The notes under the pieces were generated by a model. That model saw nothing but the letters and a program-made list of their open reading frames with translations, had not been told where the DNA came from and ran no database searches. A DNA stretch of 39,747 bases. Origin: Azospirillum brasilense. Its GTDB lineage: Bacteria; Pseudomonadota; Alphaproteobacteria; Azospirillales; Azospirillaceae. Each line of letters begins with the position of its first letter. Position 1 is the first letter of the stretch. Location of the stretch: positions 1 through 39,747 of the forward strand of contig NZ_VITI01000028.1 in the NCBI RefSeq assembly GCF_007827795.1, given 5' to 3'. A program made the position numbers and the translations under genes. This document shows positions 17,730-28,388 of the stretch, one piece after another.

Positions 17730-18713
17730 ATGATCCCGAGCGTCCGCATCATCACCGTGAACTGGAACGCCGGGGACCTGCTGCGCGCCTGCGCCGCCTC
17801 GGTGCCTTCGGCGCTGACCGGCGCCGCCCCACCGGAAGGCATGGCGCTGGAAGGCATGGTGGTGGTGGACAACGCCTCCGCCGACGGGTCGGCGGACGGG
17901 CTGGAGGCCGGCGCCCTGGTTGCAGGCGGCGGACCGCTGACCGTGCTGCGCAACCTGGAGAACCGCGGCTTCGCCGCCGCCTGCAACCAGGGCGCCGCCG
18001 GGTCGCGGGCCGACTGGCTGCTCTTCCTGAACCCCGACACCCGGCTGTCGGAGCAATCGTTGGCCCCCGCCCTCGCCTTCCTGGCGGAGCCGGCGCAGGC
18101 GCGCACCGGCATCCTCGGCATCCGGCTGGTGAACGAGGCGGGGCGGACCCAGCGGTCCTGCGCGCGGGCGCCGACGCCGGGCCGCATCCTCGCCCAGGCG
18201 GTAGGGCTGGACCGACTGGCGCCCGGCCTGTTCCCGCCGCATTTCATGACGGAGTGGGACCATCTGGACAGCCGCCCCGTCGATCAGGTCATGGGCGCCT
18301 TCCTGCTCATCCGCCGCTCCCTGTTCGAGGAGCTGGGCGGCTTCGACGAGCGCTTCTTCGTCTATTTCGACGACGTGGATTTGTGCCTGCGCGCCCGACG
18401 GGCCGGCTGGGAGGTGGTGCATTTCGCCGGAGCGGAGGCCTTCCACCGCGGCTGCGGCACCACCGACCAAGTGCGCGACCTGCGGCTGTTCTACGCCCTG
18501 CGCAGCCGGATACAGTTCGCCTCCAAGCATTTTTCCGCCCCCGCTGCCGCCCTGGTGACGGCGGCGACCCTGACGGTGGAACCGCTGATGCGGCTGGCCC
18601 ACGCGCTCGCGTCCCGCTCGCCGACGGATGCCCGAGCGGTGCTGCGCGGCAGCACCCTTCTGTGGCGATCCTTGCCAAGCCTACTGACCGCCCATGTGGG
18701 GGATAAAAGTTAA
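17730..18713 (+). CDS. Family 2 glycosyltransferase, rhamnosyltransferase (WbbL)-like, 327 aa
   Basis: Motifs are those of the WbbL/RfbF type GT2 subgroup: VRIITVNWNAGDLLRACAAS at the N-terminus, MVVVDNASADGSADG, NRGFAAACNQGA, WLLFLNPDTRLS, MGAFLLIRRSLFEELGGFDE and RFFVYFDDVDLCLRARRAGW. Members often transfer rhamnose from dTDP-rhamnose, but specificity cannot be read from sequence. A hydrophobic C-terminal segment (ALVTAATLTVEPLMRLAHAL) may anchor it to the membrane. The ATG at 17730 immediately precedes the conserved SVRIITVNWN; the longer open frame from 17142 reads antisense through the DUF2142 gene. Its stop codon is inside a small AAAGTT/AACTTT hairpin (18706-18722). No exporter gene is adjacent. 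Confidence 0.87.
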   Translation: MIPSVRIITVNWNAGDLLRACAASVPSALTGAAPPEGMALEGMVVVDNASADGSADGLEAGALVAGGGPLTVLRNLENRGFAAACNQGAAGSRADWLLFLNPDTRLSEQSLAPALAFLAEPAQARTGILGIRLVNEAGRTQRSCARAPTPGRILAQAVGLDRLAPGLFPPHFMTEWDHLDSRPVDQVMGAFLLIRRSLFEELGGFDERFFVYFDDVDLCLRARRAGWEVVHFAGAEAFHRGCGTTDQVRDLRLFYALRSRIQFASKHFSAPAAALVTAATLTVEPLMRLAHALASRSPTDARAVLRGSTLLWRSLPSLLTAHVGDKS

Positions 18714-18947
18714 CGCAACTTTGTCTTCTCGCAGCCACGTTGCGGCCGCAGCCGCATGTCGCTGTGAGCCGCCGGCCAGCCGATGGCCGGTAACGCCCTG
18801 GCGGTGCCCCGCTGGCGTCAGCAGACTTACACCGGCTGGGCCAGGCGTTTCCGCGAACGGAAGCAAAACGAGAAAGCGAAAAAGGCGTAGGATCGCTCCG
18901 GCTGCCCGTTCACCCGGCCCCGGCCATCATTCAGGAGTTGCAGGTTC

Positions 18948-20774
<1,827 letters not shown>

Positions 20775-20787
20775 GGAGAAAGCGGCG

Positions 20788-20817
20788 CGGAAGGGCGGTC
20801 CAGGCCCCGCCCTTCCG
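20788..20817 (+). terminator. GC-rich hairpin after glmS
   Basis: Perfect 11-bp stem CGGAAGGGCGG (20788-20798) and CCGCCCTTCCG (20807-20817) with an 8-nt loop, 13 bp after the glmS stop. It is followed by only two Ts, so it is a weak intrinsic terminator or an mRNA-stabilising 3' hairpin between glmS and cysD. Confidence 0.5.
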
Positions 20818-20877
20818 TTGCGCTGCTCCAACCTGGTCCGTCATGGGCGGCCGCCCCGAGAGAGCTGCATTCAACGA

Positions 20878-21801
20878 ATGCCGATCAGCAAAGCAATGCC
20901 AAACCTGCCCGACGACCTCCGACTGCTCGAAGCGGAAGCCATCGCCATCCTGCGCGAGACCGCGGCGTCCTTCACCAAGCCGGTTCTGCTCTATTCCATC
21001 GGCAAGGACAGCGGCGTTCTGCTGCATCTGGCGCGCAAGGCCTTCCACCCCTCGCCCGTGCCCTTTCCCCTGCTGCATGTGGACACCGGCTGGAAGTTTC
21101 GGGAGATGATCGCCTTCCGCGACGCGACGGTGCGGCGCCTGGGGCTGACGCTGATCGTTCATAGGAACGAGGAAGGGCACGCCCGAGGCATCGACCCGAT
21201 CCGTTCCGGCTCCGCCCTGCATACCCGCGTCATGAAGACGGAGGCGCTGCGCCAGGCGCTCGACCTCCACGGATTCGACGCGGCGATCGGCGGCGCCCGG
21301 CGGGACGAGGAGAAGAGCCGCGCCAAGGAGCGTGTCTTCTCCATCCGCAACGCCGCCCACGCCTGGGACCCGCGGGACCAGCGCCCCGAGCTGTGGCGCC
21401 TGTGGAACCCGCGCATTCAGCCGGGGGAGTCCGTCCGCGTCTTCCCGCTGTCCAACTGGACCGAGATGGATGTCTGGCGCTATGTGGCCGCGCAATCCAT
21501 CCCCGTGGTGCCGCTCTATTTCGCGGCGGAGCGTCCGGTGGTCCACCGCTCCGGCGCGCTCATCATGGTGGACGACGGACGGCTGCCGCTGAACCCCGGC
21601 GAGACGCCGGAGATGCGCCGGGTGCGTTTCCGAACGCTCGGCTGCTACCCGCTGAGCGGGGCCATCGACTCCGATGCCGCGACCGTGGAGGACATCATCG
21701 TGGAGATGCGGGCCTCGAGAACCTCCGAACGGCAGGGCCGCCTGATCGACGGGGACGAGCCGGCCTCCATGGAGCGCAAGAAGCGGGAAGGCTATTTCTG
21801 A
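20878..21801 (+). CDS. cysD: Sulfate adenylyltransferase subunit 2 (CysD / NodP type)
   Basis: This is the ATP-pyrophosphatase subunit of ATP sulfurylase; with CysN it forms adenosine 5'-phosphosulfate (APS) from sulfate and ATP. The PP-loop reads LLYSIGKDSGVLLHLARKAF (about 34-53), then LLHVDTGWKFREM, FDAAIGGARRDEEKSRAKER, WNPRIQPGESVRVFPLSNWT and the C-terminal TSERQGRLID...KKREGYF, all canonical. Starts at ATG 20878 (307 aa) or 20896 (301 aa) are both plausible; the E. coli protein is 302 aa. Its stop overlaps the start of cysNC by one base (TGATG). Homologues called nodP are known on a polysaccharide plasmid of Azospirillum and in rhizobia; cys and nod versions are not distinguishable from this sequence alone. 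Confidence 0.95.
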   Translation: MPISKAMPNLPDDLRLLEAEAIAILRETAASFTKPVLLYSIGKDSGVLLHLARKAFHPSPVPFPLLHVDTGWKFREMIAFRDATVRRLGLTLIVHRNEEGHARGIDPIRSGSALHTRVMKTEALRQALDLHGFDAAIGGARRDEEKSRAKERVFSIRNAAHAWDPRDQRPELWRLWNPRIQPGESVRVFPLSNWTEMDVWRYVAAQSIPVVPLYFAAERPVVHRSGALIMVDDGRLPLNPGETPEMRRVRFRTLGCYPLSGAIDSDAATVEDIIVEMRASRTSERQGRLIDGDEPASMERKKREGYF

Positions 21802-23663
21802 TGGAAACGGGCACCGGGCGCGGCCTGCTGCGCTTCCTCACCTGTGGGTCGGTGGACGACGGCAAGTCCACGCTGATCGGGCGGCTGCTGCACGACGCCG
21901 GGCTGATCCCGGACGACCAGCTGGAACAGGCGCGGCGTGACAGCCGGGGCCGGGCGGAGGAAGACGGCGGGATCGATTTCTCCCTGCTGGTGGATGGGCT
22001 GGAAGCCGAGCGCGAGCAGAGCATCACCATCGACGTGGCTTACCGTTACTTCGCCACCGACCGCCGCAGCTTCATCGTCGCCGACGCGCCGGGGCATGAA
22101 CAGTACACCCGGAACATGGCGACCGCCGCATCGGGCGCTTCGCTCGCCGTGCTGCTTGTGGACGCGCGCAAGGGCCTGCTGACCCAGACGCGGCGGCACG
22201 CCATCGTGGCCTCCCTGATGGGCATTCGTCACGTCGTGCTGGCCATCAACAAGATGGATCTGGTGGAGGACGGCGAGGCCGTCTTCGCCGCGATCCGGCA
22301 GGCGTTCACCGTCTTCTCCGCACCGCTGGGGTTCCGGTCGGTGACGGCGATTCCCCTGTCGGCGCGGCGCGGCGACAACGTGGTGCACCGGTCCGCGGCC
22401 ATGCCGTGGCACCACGGCCCCACTCTCCTGGAGCATCTGGAGACCGCCACCGCGGGGGACGACCCCACCGAGGATGGACCGCTGCGCTTCCTGGTGGAAT
22501 GGGTGAACCGGCCGAACCTGGATTTCCGCGGCCTGTCGGGAACGGTCCTGTCGGGAAGCCTGGAGACGGGCGGTGCCGTGACGGTGTGGCCGTCGGGCCG
22601 GTCCGCCCGGATCGACCGGATCGTGACCTTCGACGGCGACGTGGCGCAGGCGCGAACCGGCGACGCCGTGACCGTGACGCTGGACACGGCGGTGGACGCG
22701 GGGCGCGGCGACCTGCTGAGCGGGCCGGACGACGCGCCGGAGGTGGCCGACCAGTTCGCCGCGCATCTTCTGTGGATGGCGGAGGAGCCGCTGATCCCCG
22801 GCCGCTCCTATCTGCTGCGCGCGGGCACACGCTGGGTTCCGGCGACCGTCACCGCGCTGCGCCATGCGGTGAAGGTGGAGACGCTGGAGCATGGCGCCGC
22901 CACGGTTCTGGGACTGAACGCGGTCGGGCTGTGCAACCTGTCGACGGCGGCGCCGCTCGCCTTCGATCCTTACGAGGCCAGCCGCCACACCGGCTCCTTC
23001 ATCCTGGTGGACCGCCTTTCCAACCGCACCGTCGGCGCCGGAATGATCCGGCACCCCCTGCGGCGCGCCGCCAACCTGCACCGCCAGGAGCTGGCGGTGT
23101 CCACGGCGGAGCGTGCGGCGCTCAAGCGGCAGCGTCCGGCGGTCCTGTGGTTCACCGGCCTGTCGGGGTCCGGAAAGTCCACCATCGCCAACCGGGTGGA
23201 GCGGCGGCTGCACACGCTCGGCCATCATACGATGATGCTGGACGGCGACAACGTGCGGCTGGGGCTGAACCGCGACCTGGGCTTCACCGACGCCGACCGG
23301 GTGGAGAACATCCGGCGCGTCGGCGAGGTGGCGAAGCTGATGGCTGAGGCCGGGCTGATCGTGCTGTGCGCCTTCATCGCCCCCTTCCGGGCCGAGCGGG
23401 AAGCGGTGCGCGCCCTTCTGCCGGACGGCGCCTTCCTGGAGGTCTTCGTGGACACCCCGCTGGAGGAGTGCGTGCGTCGCGACCCCAAGGGACTGTACGC
23501 CAAGGCGCGGGCCGGAACCCTGCGCAATTTCACGGGCGTGGATTCCCCCTACGAGGCGCCGGACGCGCCGGAACTGCGGCTGGACACGACGGCGGAGGAT
23601 GCCGACGCGCTTGCCGAGCGGGTGGTGGAGCTTCTGCACCGGAAGGGCATCGCCGAGGCCTGA
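21801..23663 (+). CDS. cysNC: Bifunctional sulfate adenylyltransferase subunit 1 / APS kinase (CysNC / NodQ type)
   Basis: The N-terminal CysN GTPase drives APS synthesis; the C-terminal CysC kinase phosphorylates APS to PAPS, the universal sulfuryl donor. GTPase motifs: GSVDDGKST (16-24), DAPGHEQYTRNMAT, and NKMD. The APS kinase begins at about residue 445: WFTGLSGSGKST (P-loop), LDGDNVRLGLNRDLGF, FIAPFRAEREAVR, DPKGLYAKARAG and FTGVDSPYEAP. Total length 620 aa is normal for the fusion. Start ATG 21801 overlaps the cysD stop, so translation is coupled. PAPS can serve assimilation or sulfation of surface molecules such as Nod factor or polysaccharides; no sulfotransferase gene is visible in the window. 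Position among polysaccharide genes favours a sulfation role, by inference. Confidence 0.95.
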   Translation: METGTGRGLLRFLTCGSVDDGKSTLIGRLLHDAGLIPDDQLEQARRDSRGRAEEDGGIDFSLLVDGLEAEREQSITIDVAYRYFATDRRSFIVADAPGHEQYTRNMATAASGASLAVLLVDARKGLLTQTRRHAIVASLMGIRHVVLAINKMDLVEDGEAVFAAIRQAFTVFSAPLGFRSVTAIPLSARRGDNVVHRSAAMPWHHGPTLLEHLETATAGDDPTEDGPLRFLVEWVNRPNLDFRGLSGTVLSGSLETGGAVTVWPSGRSARIDRIVTFDGDVAQARTGDAVTVTLDTAVDAGRGDLLSGPDDAPEVADQFAAHLLWMAEEPLIPGRSYLLRAGTRWVPATVTALRHAVKVETLEHGAATVLGLNAVGLCNLSTAAPLAFDPYEASRHTGSFILVDRLSNRTVGAGMIRHPLRRAANLHRQELAVSTAERAALKRQRPAVLWFTGLSGSGKSTIANRVERRLHTLGHHTMMLDGDNVRLGLNRDLGFTDADRVENIRRVGEVAKLMAEAGLIVLCAFIAPFRAEREAVRALLPDGAFLEVFVDTPLEECVRRDPKGLYAKARAGTLRNFTGVDSPYEAPDAPELRLDTTAEDADALAERVVELLHRKGIAEA

Positions 23664-23816
23664 TACAGCGCCGCAAGGCGGGGTCGGCGCGGCATAATCG
23701 CTTGCCAAAGCTGCGGACTTGCGGCCATGTGCAGGAGCATTTTCCATCCGGGCGACGGTGGGGACGTGACGCCCGGCCGGCCGAACCGCTCCAAAAACTC
23801 TCTCCAGAGACACTCC

Positions 23817-24776
<960 letters not shown>

Positions 24777-24808
24777 CGCAGGCCGCAAACCGCGCAAAGC
24801 GGGCCGGG

Positions 24809-24846
24809 AAAGGGGGAGTGCGCCATCGGGCGCACTCCCCCTTTTT
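24809..24846 (+). terminator. Strong intrinsic terminator after uxs
   Basis: GGGGGAGTGCGCC (24812-24824) pairs perfectly with GGCGCACTCCCCC (24829-24841) around a 4-nt loop, extended by AAA/TTT and followed by TTTTT. It isolates the polysaccharide/sulfur genes from the replication origin. Confidence 0.92.
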
Positions 24847-24894
24847 CTTGTCCCGGACACCGCTACGCCACCCTCAATGGAGCGGTGCGGGTTT

Positions 24895-25204
24895 GGAGTC
24901 TTGTCGCGCCCCCTCCCCCGGCTCACCCCTATCCACGCGACCCCCGGGAGCGTGACCGCCTCTCCCGGCATCCAAATCACCGAGTCGCAAGCCGAATCGA
25001 TCCTGAAAGCGATTCGGAAACTTAGAACTGGAGTTTTGTCGCGTCGATCCAAGCTTCCACAGGACGAACGAGTTATCCCCTGGAATGTTGTCGCGGGATT
25101 CCTGGACTCTTGTCGCGCGACTCGCGATTCTCTACTGGAGTCTTGTCGCTCAAACTAATAGGTGAATCTAGTAACCTTACTAATAGTCTGCGCGACAAGA
25201 TTCC
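24895..25204. other. oriV: Replication origin: iteron cluster upstream of rep
   Basis: Six copies of a 14-bp motif, consensus GGAGTCTTGTCGCG, are present. Five are direct: 24895-24908, 25030-25043, 25082-25095, 25104-25117 and 25137-25150. One is inverted at 25191-25204. Copy 1 is perfect; the others vary at one or two positions. Between the fifth and sixth copy lies an AT-rich stretch with ACTAATAG repeated at 25154-25161 and 25179-25186, a candidate unwinding region. Iterons of this kind bind a Rep initiator and control copy number. Position directly upstream of a RepA-type gene and presence of two more copies downstream of it support origin function. The 505-bp gap holds no credible gene. 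Confidence 0.85.
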
Positions 25205-25281
25205 AAATTGCCGCTGTCAACCTGCCGTGTTATGGATCGGACCATAAGTGGACCCGGAACAAACGGCGAGAACAGCGCGCT

Positions 25282-26220
25282 ATGGGCCAGTTGCATCGCC
25301 TGATCAGCCAAGTGGGCCGTGAACAGGCCAAAGCACTCCAGACCGACCCTGATCAGCGGTCGCTGGTCGACATCGCCGCAGCGGTACTGGAAGAGGAACG
25401 CCAGGACCTTGGCATTACCTATTCGGGCTTTGCCTTGACCGCGCTTCCGCATCGACGCCTTCCCGACGACCAGCCGTGGGAAAGGCGCGGGCATCGGATT
25501 CGTTTGCTGATCGAACCGGGGCGACTGCCTGTTCGTGGCGGCGGCTTCAAACTCTACGGCGTTCCCTATGGCAGCCGGGCGCGCATGATCCTGCTTTACC
25601 TGCAAACCCGCGCCCTTCAGACCGACAGCCGGGAAGTCGAGCTTGGCCGCAGCATGCACGACTGGCTCGACCGCATGGGCCTTTCGGTGGGCGGCCAGAC
25701 CTACCGTGACATCCGGGAACAGGCGTCGCGCATCGCCGCCTGCAACTTGACCTTCGCCTGGGAAGACGCCAACAGCCTGGGATTCGAAAAGGATTCGATC
25801 GTCAAGGGTGGCATCCACTTCTCGTCGGAGCACAATTCCCCGCAAGGCACGCTGTGGGAAGACCGGGTTTTGCTTTCCGAGGCATTCTTCCGCGAATTGA
25901 AGGCTCATCCGGTTCCGATCTGGGAACCGGCACTGCGCCACATCCAGAACAACAGCACCAGCATCGACATCTACATCTGGCTGGCCTACCGGCTGCACAG
26001 TCTGACCAAGTCCACGACCATCACTTGGCCGGCGGTGTTCGAACAGTTCGGTGCCGGCTACTCGCGTCTGCGCGACTTCCGCAAGCGTTTCATCGAAGCC
26101 CTTCAGCTCGCCCTTGCCGTCTATCCGGAAGCACGGGTCGATGTAGAGGATCATGGGTTGCTCCTGCACCCCTCCCCTCCCCCGATTCCGGAACGGAAGA
26201 TGACCCAGCTCATGCGCTGA
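25282..26220 (+). CDS. repA: RepA-type plasmid replication initiator, 312 aa
   Basis: This is the replication initiator, expected to bind the flanking iterons and recruit the host replisome. It belongs to the plasmid-encoded RepA (RepA_C) family, recognised by FKLYGVPYGSRARMILLYLQ, TDSREVELGRSMHDWLDRMG, the following GGQTYRDIREQASRIAACNL segment and LWEDRVLLSEAFFRELKAHP. The ATG at 25282 is chosen. The frame is open back to a GTG at 25162, but that would put an iteron (25191-25204) and AT-rich origin DNA inside the gene. The ribosome site is weak, consistent with low expression of initiators. Autoregulation through the upstream iterons is likely by analogy with other iteron plasmids, and was not shown here. 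Confidence 0.88.
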   Translation: MGQLHRLISQVGREQAKALQTDPDQRSLVDIAAAVLEEERQDLGITYSGFALTALPHRRLPDDQPWERRGHRIRLLIEPGRLPVRGGGFKLYGVPYGSRARMILLYLQTRALQTDSREVELGRSMHDWLDRMGLSVGGQTYRDIREQASRIAACNLTFAWEDANSLGFEKDSIVKGGIHFSSEHNSPQGTLWEDRVLLSEAFFRELKAHPVPIWEPALRHIQNNSTSIDIYIWLAYRLHSLTKSTTITWPAVFEQFGAGYSRLRDFRKRFIEALQLALAVYPEARVDVEDHGLLLHPSPPPIPERKMTQLMR

Positions 26221-26248
26221 TCCGGGTTTCCGACAGCGTTCGGACAGA

Positions 26249-26297
26249 CGCGACAAGACTCCAAATGGCGGCCCGAAACGCCTTGCGACAACACTCC
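26249..26297. repeat. Two inverted iterons downstream of rep
   Basis: CGCGACAAGACTCC at 26249-26262 is the exact reverse complement of the iteron consensus, and TGCGACAACACTCC at 26284-26297 differs at two positions. They lie 28 bp after the rep stop, in opposite orientation to the main upstream array, and just before the HAD phosphatase gene. A role in copy-number control or incompatibility is plausible. Confidence 0.8.
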
Positions 26298-26326
26298 AGC
26301 CCGCCACACCCGATCAGGGGATCTCC

Positions 26327-26869
26327 ATGCCCTACAAGGCCCTGCTGCTGGACCGTGACGGGGTTGTGAACGTCGACCGCGGCTATGTCGGCGACATCGG
26401 TCGTTTCACGTTCCTGGAGGAAATCTTCACGTTGGCGCGGCACGCGGTGGACCGTGGTTTCCGGGTCGTCGTCATCACCAACCAGTCGGGCATCGCGCGC
26501 GGCTACTTCACCGAAGCCGCGTTCCTTGAACTGAACGACTGGATGCGCGGCATGTTCCTGGCCCAAGGCGTGGAGTTGGCCGGCGTCTTCCATTGCCCCT
26601 ATCATCATGGCGGCGTGATCGAACGCTACGCCCGCGACAGCTTCTGGCGCAAACCCAACCCCGGCATGATCCTGGACGCCGCCCGACGGTTGGACCTGTC
26701 GCTATCCCGGTCGATCTTTCTGGGCGACCAGCCGACGGACATGGAGGCGGCCAGGGCGGCTGGTGTAGAGCGGCGCGTCCTGCTGTGCTCGGAAGACGAT
26801 CCAATCCGACAGGAAGCGGCGACATCCACGATCCGCCGTCACACGGACCTGATCGCCGCCCTTCGCTGA
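26327..26869 (+). CDS. HAD-family phosphatase, GmhB-like (heptose bisphosphate phosphatase family), 180 aa
   Basis: GmhB removes the C7 phosphate of D-glycero-D-manno-heptose 1,7-bisphosphate on the way to ADP- or GDP-heptose; relatives act as histidinol phosphatase. HAD motifs: LLLDRDGVVN with nucleophile D9 and acid D11, VVVITNQSG (motif II), RKPNPGM carrying the motif III lysine, and FLGDQPTDMEAARAAGV (motif IV). True GmhB has a zinc site made by C-P-H-x and a later C-x-C before RKP. Here the first part is CPYHH, but the second pair is absent (RDSFWRKP), so the zinc site is incomplete and the exact substrate is uncertain. AGGGGA sits six bases before the ATG. It is isolated between the iterons and a convergent recombinase, so it may be a passenger. 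Confidence 0.85.
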   Translation: MPYKALLLDRDGVVNVDRGYVGDIGRFTFLEEIFTLARHAVDRGFRVVVITNQSGIARGYFTEAAFLELNDWMRGMFLAQGVELAGVFHCPYHHGGVIERYARDSFWRKPNPGMILDAARRLDLSLSRSIFLGDQPTDMEAARAAGVERRVLLCSEDDPIRQEAATSTIRRHTDLIAALR

Positions 26870-26909
26870 TCTCCCGGACAGGAGTCCGTTGAGCCGGGAC
26901 AGCGCGGAT

Positions 26910-28082
26910 TCATTGTGCGTCTGGGTTTCCGAAGGCGAGGCCGGTGATGGCGGTTGCCCAGACGTCCCGTTCGCGCAGATAGGCCGCGGTCGTTTCCGGT
27001 TTCGAATGCCGCAGGTGTTTCATCACCTTGTGCAGGTCGGCCCCGGCGTTCCCCGCCTCGGTCGCGAAACCGGCGCGCAGCGAGTGGCCCGAAAAGCTGC
27101 GGCCGCGCAGCGCGGCCTGCCGCGCCGCCTCCGGATCGGCTTTGCGCACCAGCCCGGCGACGATGTCCGGCACGCTGCGGTCGGTCAGGCGCTGACCGGA
27201 GGGCATGCCGTTTCGGCGGAGCGACACGAACAGCGGCGCATGATGATCCACGTCGTCGCGCAACAGCCGCCAATCGCCGAGAGCCTTCAGGACATCGAGG
27301 TCGGGATCGGCGGCGCGCTCGATGCCGACCAGGGCGCCTTCGCCCCGCTGGTCGCCCTTGGCCCGGCCGATGGTCACCAGCAGGCCACGCGGGCTTTCCC
27401 GGCAATCGCCGAAGTCGAGGGCGACGAGTTCGGAGCGGCGCAGCGCGGCGCCCCAGCCGACCAGGAGCAACAACCGGTCGCGGGCGCCATGGGCGCCGCC
27501 CTCGGCCGGCCCTTCGCGGGTCGCCGCGATCATCGCCTTGAGCAGGTCGCGCTTGATCGGTTCGGCCTTGCGCTCCTCCTCGCCGGCGCGACCGCGCAGG
27601 ATGCCGTCGAACACCAGGGCAATGCTTGGGTGGTCCTTGGGCAGGTGCAGGCCGGCCCAGCGGTGGGCCATGGCGATGGCGTCGAGCGCCACGCGGATGG
27701 ACTTGCGCGCGAGCGGCTTCGGCATGATGGCCGTGCCGTCCGGCCGGCGCACCGGCTGCGGGTCGGCGAGAGCGGTCAGGTGCATGCCGACCAGGCCCGG
27801 GTCGCCGCTGAGCGGGGCCACGTTCATGACGTCGGCGCACCAGGCGGTGTAGCGCTCCCAGGCGACGCGGTAGGCGCGGCGGGTGTTGTTCGCCAGGGAC
27901 TGGGCGGCGAAGACATGGGCACGGGCGATCAGCCGTTCCGCTTCGGCGCGATCCGCCCCCTGGGGCACCCGGAGGTCGCCGAACAGGCCGGTCGGGAAGA
28001 CCAGCGTGCCGTCGGCTTCGACACGCCAACGGGCGGACTCTTCGGTCGATGGCAAGGCGGTTGGCGGCAGAACGGTCGGCAT
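26910..28082 (-). CDS. Tyrosine site-specific recombinase, 390 aa
   Basis: This is a phage-integrase family recombinase. Catalytic residues are visible in order: R215 (ALRRSEL), K242 (AKGDQR), H333 and R336 (SGHSLRAGF), H359 (HLRHSKPETT) and nucleophile Y368 (TTAAY). The N-terminal half (about 55-165) is the SAM-like core-binding domain (ANNTRRAYRVAWERYTAWC). The pentad is complete, so it should be active. Next to the origin and partition genes, its most likely job is resolving replicon dimers, but movement of an integrated element cannot be excluded. A 9-bp inverted repeat with 20-bp spacer sits about 100 bp upstream (28181-28218) as a possible site. It is convergent with the HAD gene. Start ATG 28082 precedes a Pro-rich leader. 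Confidence 0.9.
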   Translation of the reverse strand: MPTVLPPTALPSTEESARWRVEADGTLVFPTGLFGDLRVPQGADRAEAERLIARAHVFAAQSLANNTRRAYRVAWERYTAWCADVMNVAPLSGDPGLVGMHLTALADPQPVRRPDGTAIMPKPLARKSIRVALDAIAMAHRWAGLHLPKDHPSIALVFDGILRGRAGEEERKAEPIKRDLLKAMIAATREGPAEGGAHGARDRLLLLVGWGAALRRSELVALDFGDCRESPRGLLVTIGRAKGDQRGEGALVGIERAADPDLDVLKALGDWRLLRDDVDHHAPLFVSLRRNGMPSGQRLTDRSVPDIVAGLVRKADPEAARQAALRGRSFSGHSLRAGFATEAGNAGADLHKVMKHLRHSKPETTAAYLRERDVWATAITGLAFGNPDAQ

Positions 28083-28180
28083 GGAAGCTCGTCAGCGAAG
28101 GGGGCCATGGCGCGTAACGTGCCGGGAGACAGGTTAAGAGCCCATAAATCAATGCCGATGGTTTATTTCCGTCTGTTTTA

Positions 28181-28218
28181 TTCCGATAGTGTCCCTTATC
28201 AGCATGATGCTATCGGAA
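28181..28218. promoter_or_regulatory. Inverted repeat upstream of the recombinase gene (candidate recombination or operator site)
   Basis: TTCCGATAG (28181-28189) and CTATCGGAA (28210-28218) are perfect inverted copies separated by 20 bp. They lie in a locally AT-rich part of the 306-bp gap between the recombinase (minus) and the RHE_PE00001-like gene (plus). The gap otherwise shows only AT-rich sequence likely to hold both promoters. The geometry could be a recombinase binding site or an operator shared by the divergent genes. Confidence 0.5.
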
Positions 28219-28388
28219 ATCAAATTCCTCCGCCAAGCCCGGAACGGGGTGTGGGAGCCGTCACCTTAAGATCCCCATTTTAAGACGTTAAATATCGAAT
28301 GATGCCTTCCAACCCCTTGGTTCGCTGACTATCCTGAAGAGGAAACGGGGCTGACTGCCGAGGCCCCCGGACCTGCGGAAAGGCGACG

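Noticed and set aside
18714..18947. Possible glmS riboswitch/ribozyme in the leader
   Set aside because: The glmS ribozyme is known from Gram-positive bacteria and no matching core is recognisable; only a small hairpin (18772-18790) is present.
25072..25080. Possible DnaA box near TTATCCCC
   Set aside because: It matches the TTATNCACA consensus only in its first half; too weak to annotate.
24877..25158. A 93-codon plus-strand frame in the origin region
   Set aside because: It is built across five iterons, has no ribosome site and no recognisable domain.
26870..26909. Nested short inverted repeats between the HAD gene and the recombinase
   Set aside because: Arms are only 5-6 bp with no T-run; too weak to call a terminator.
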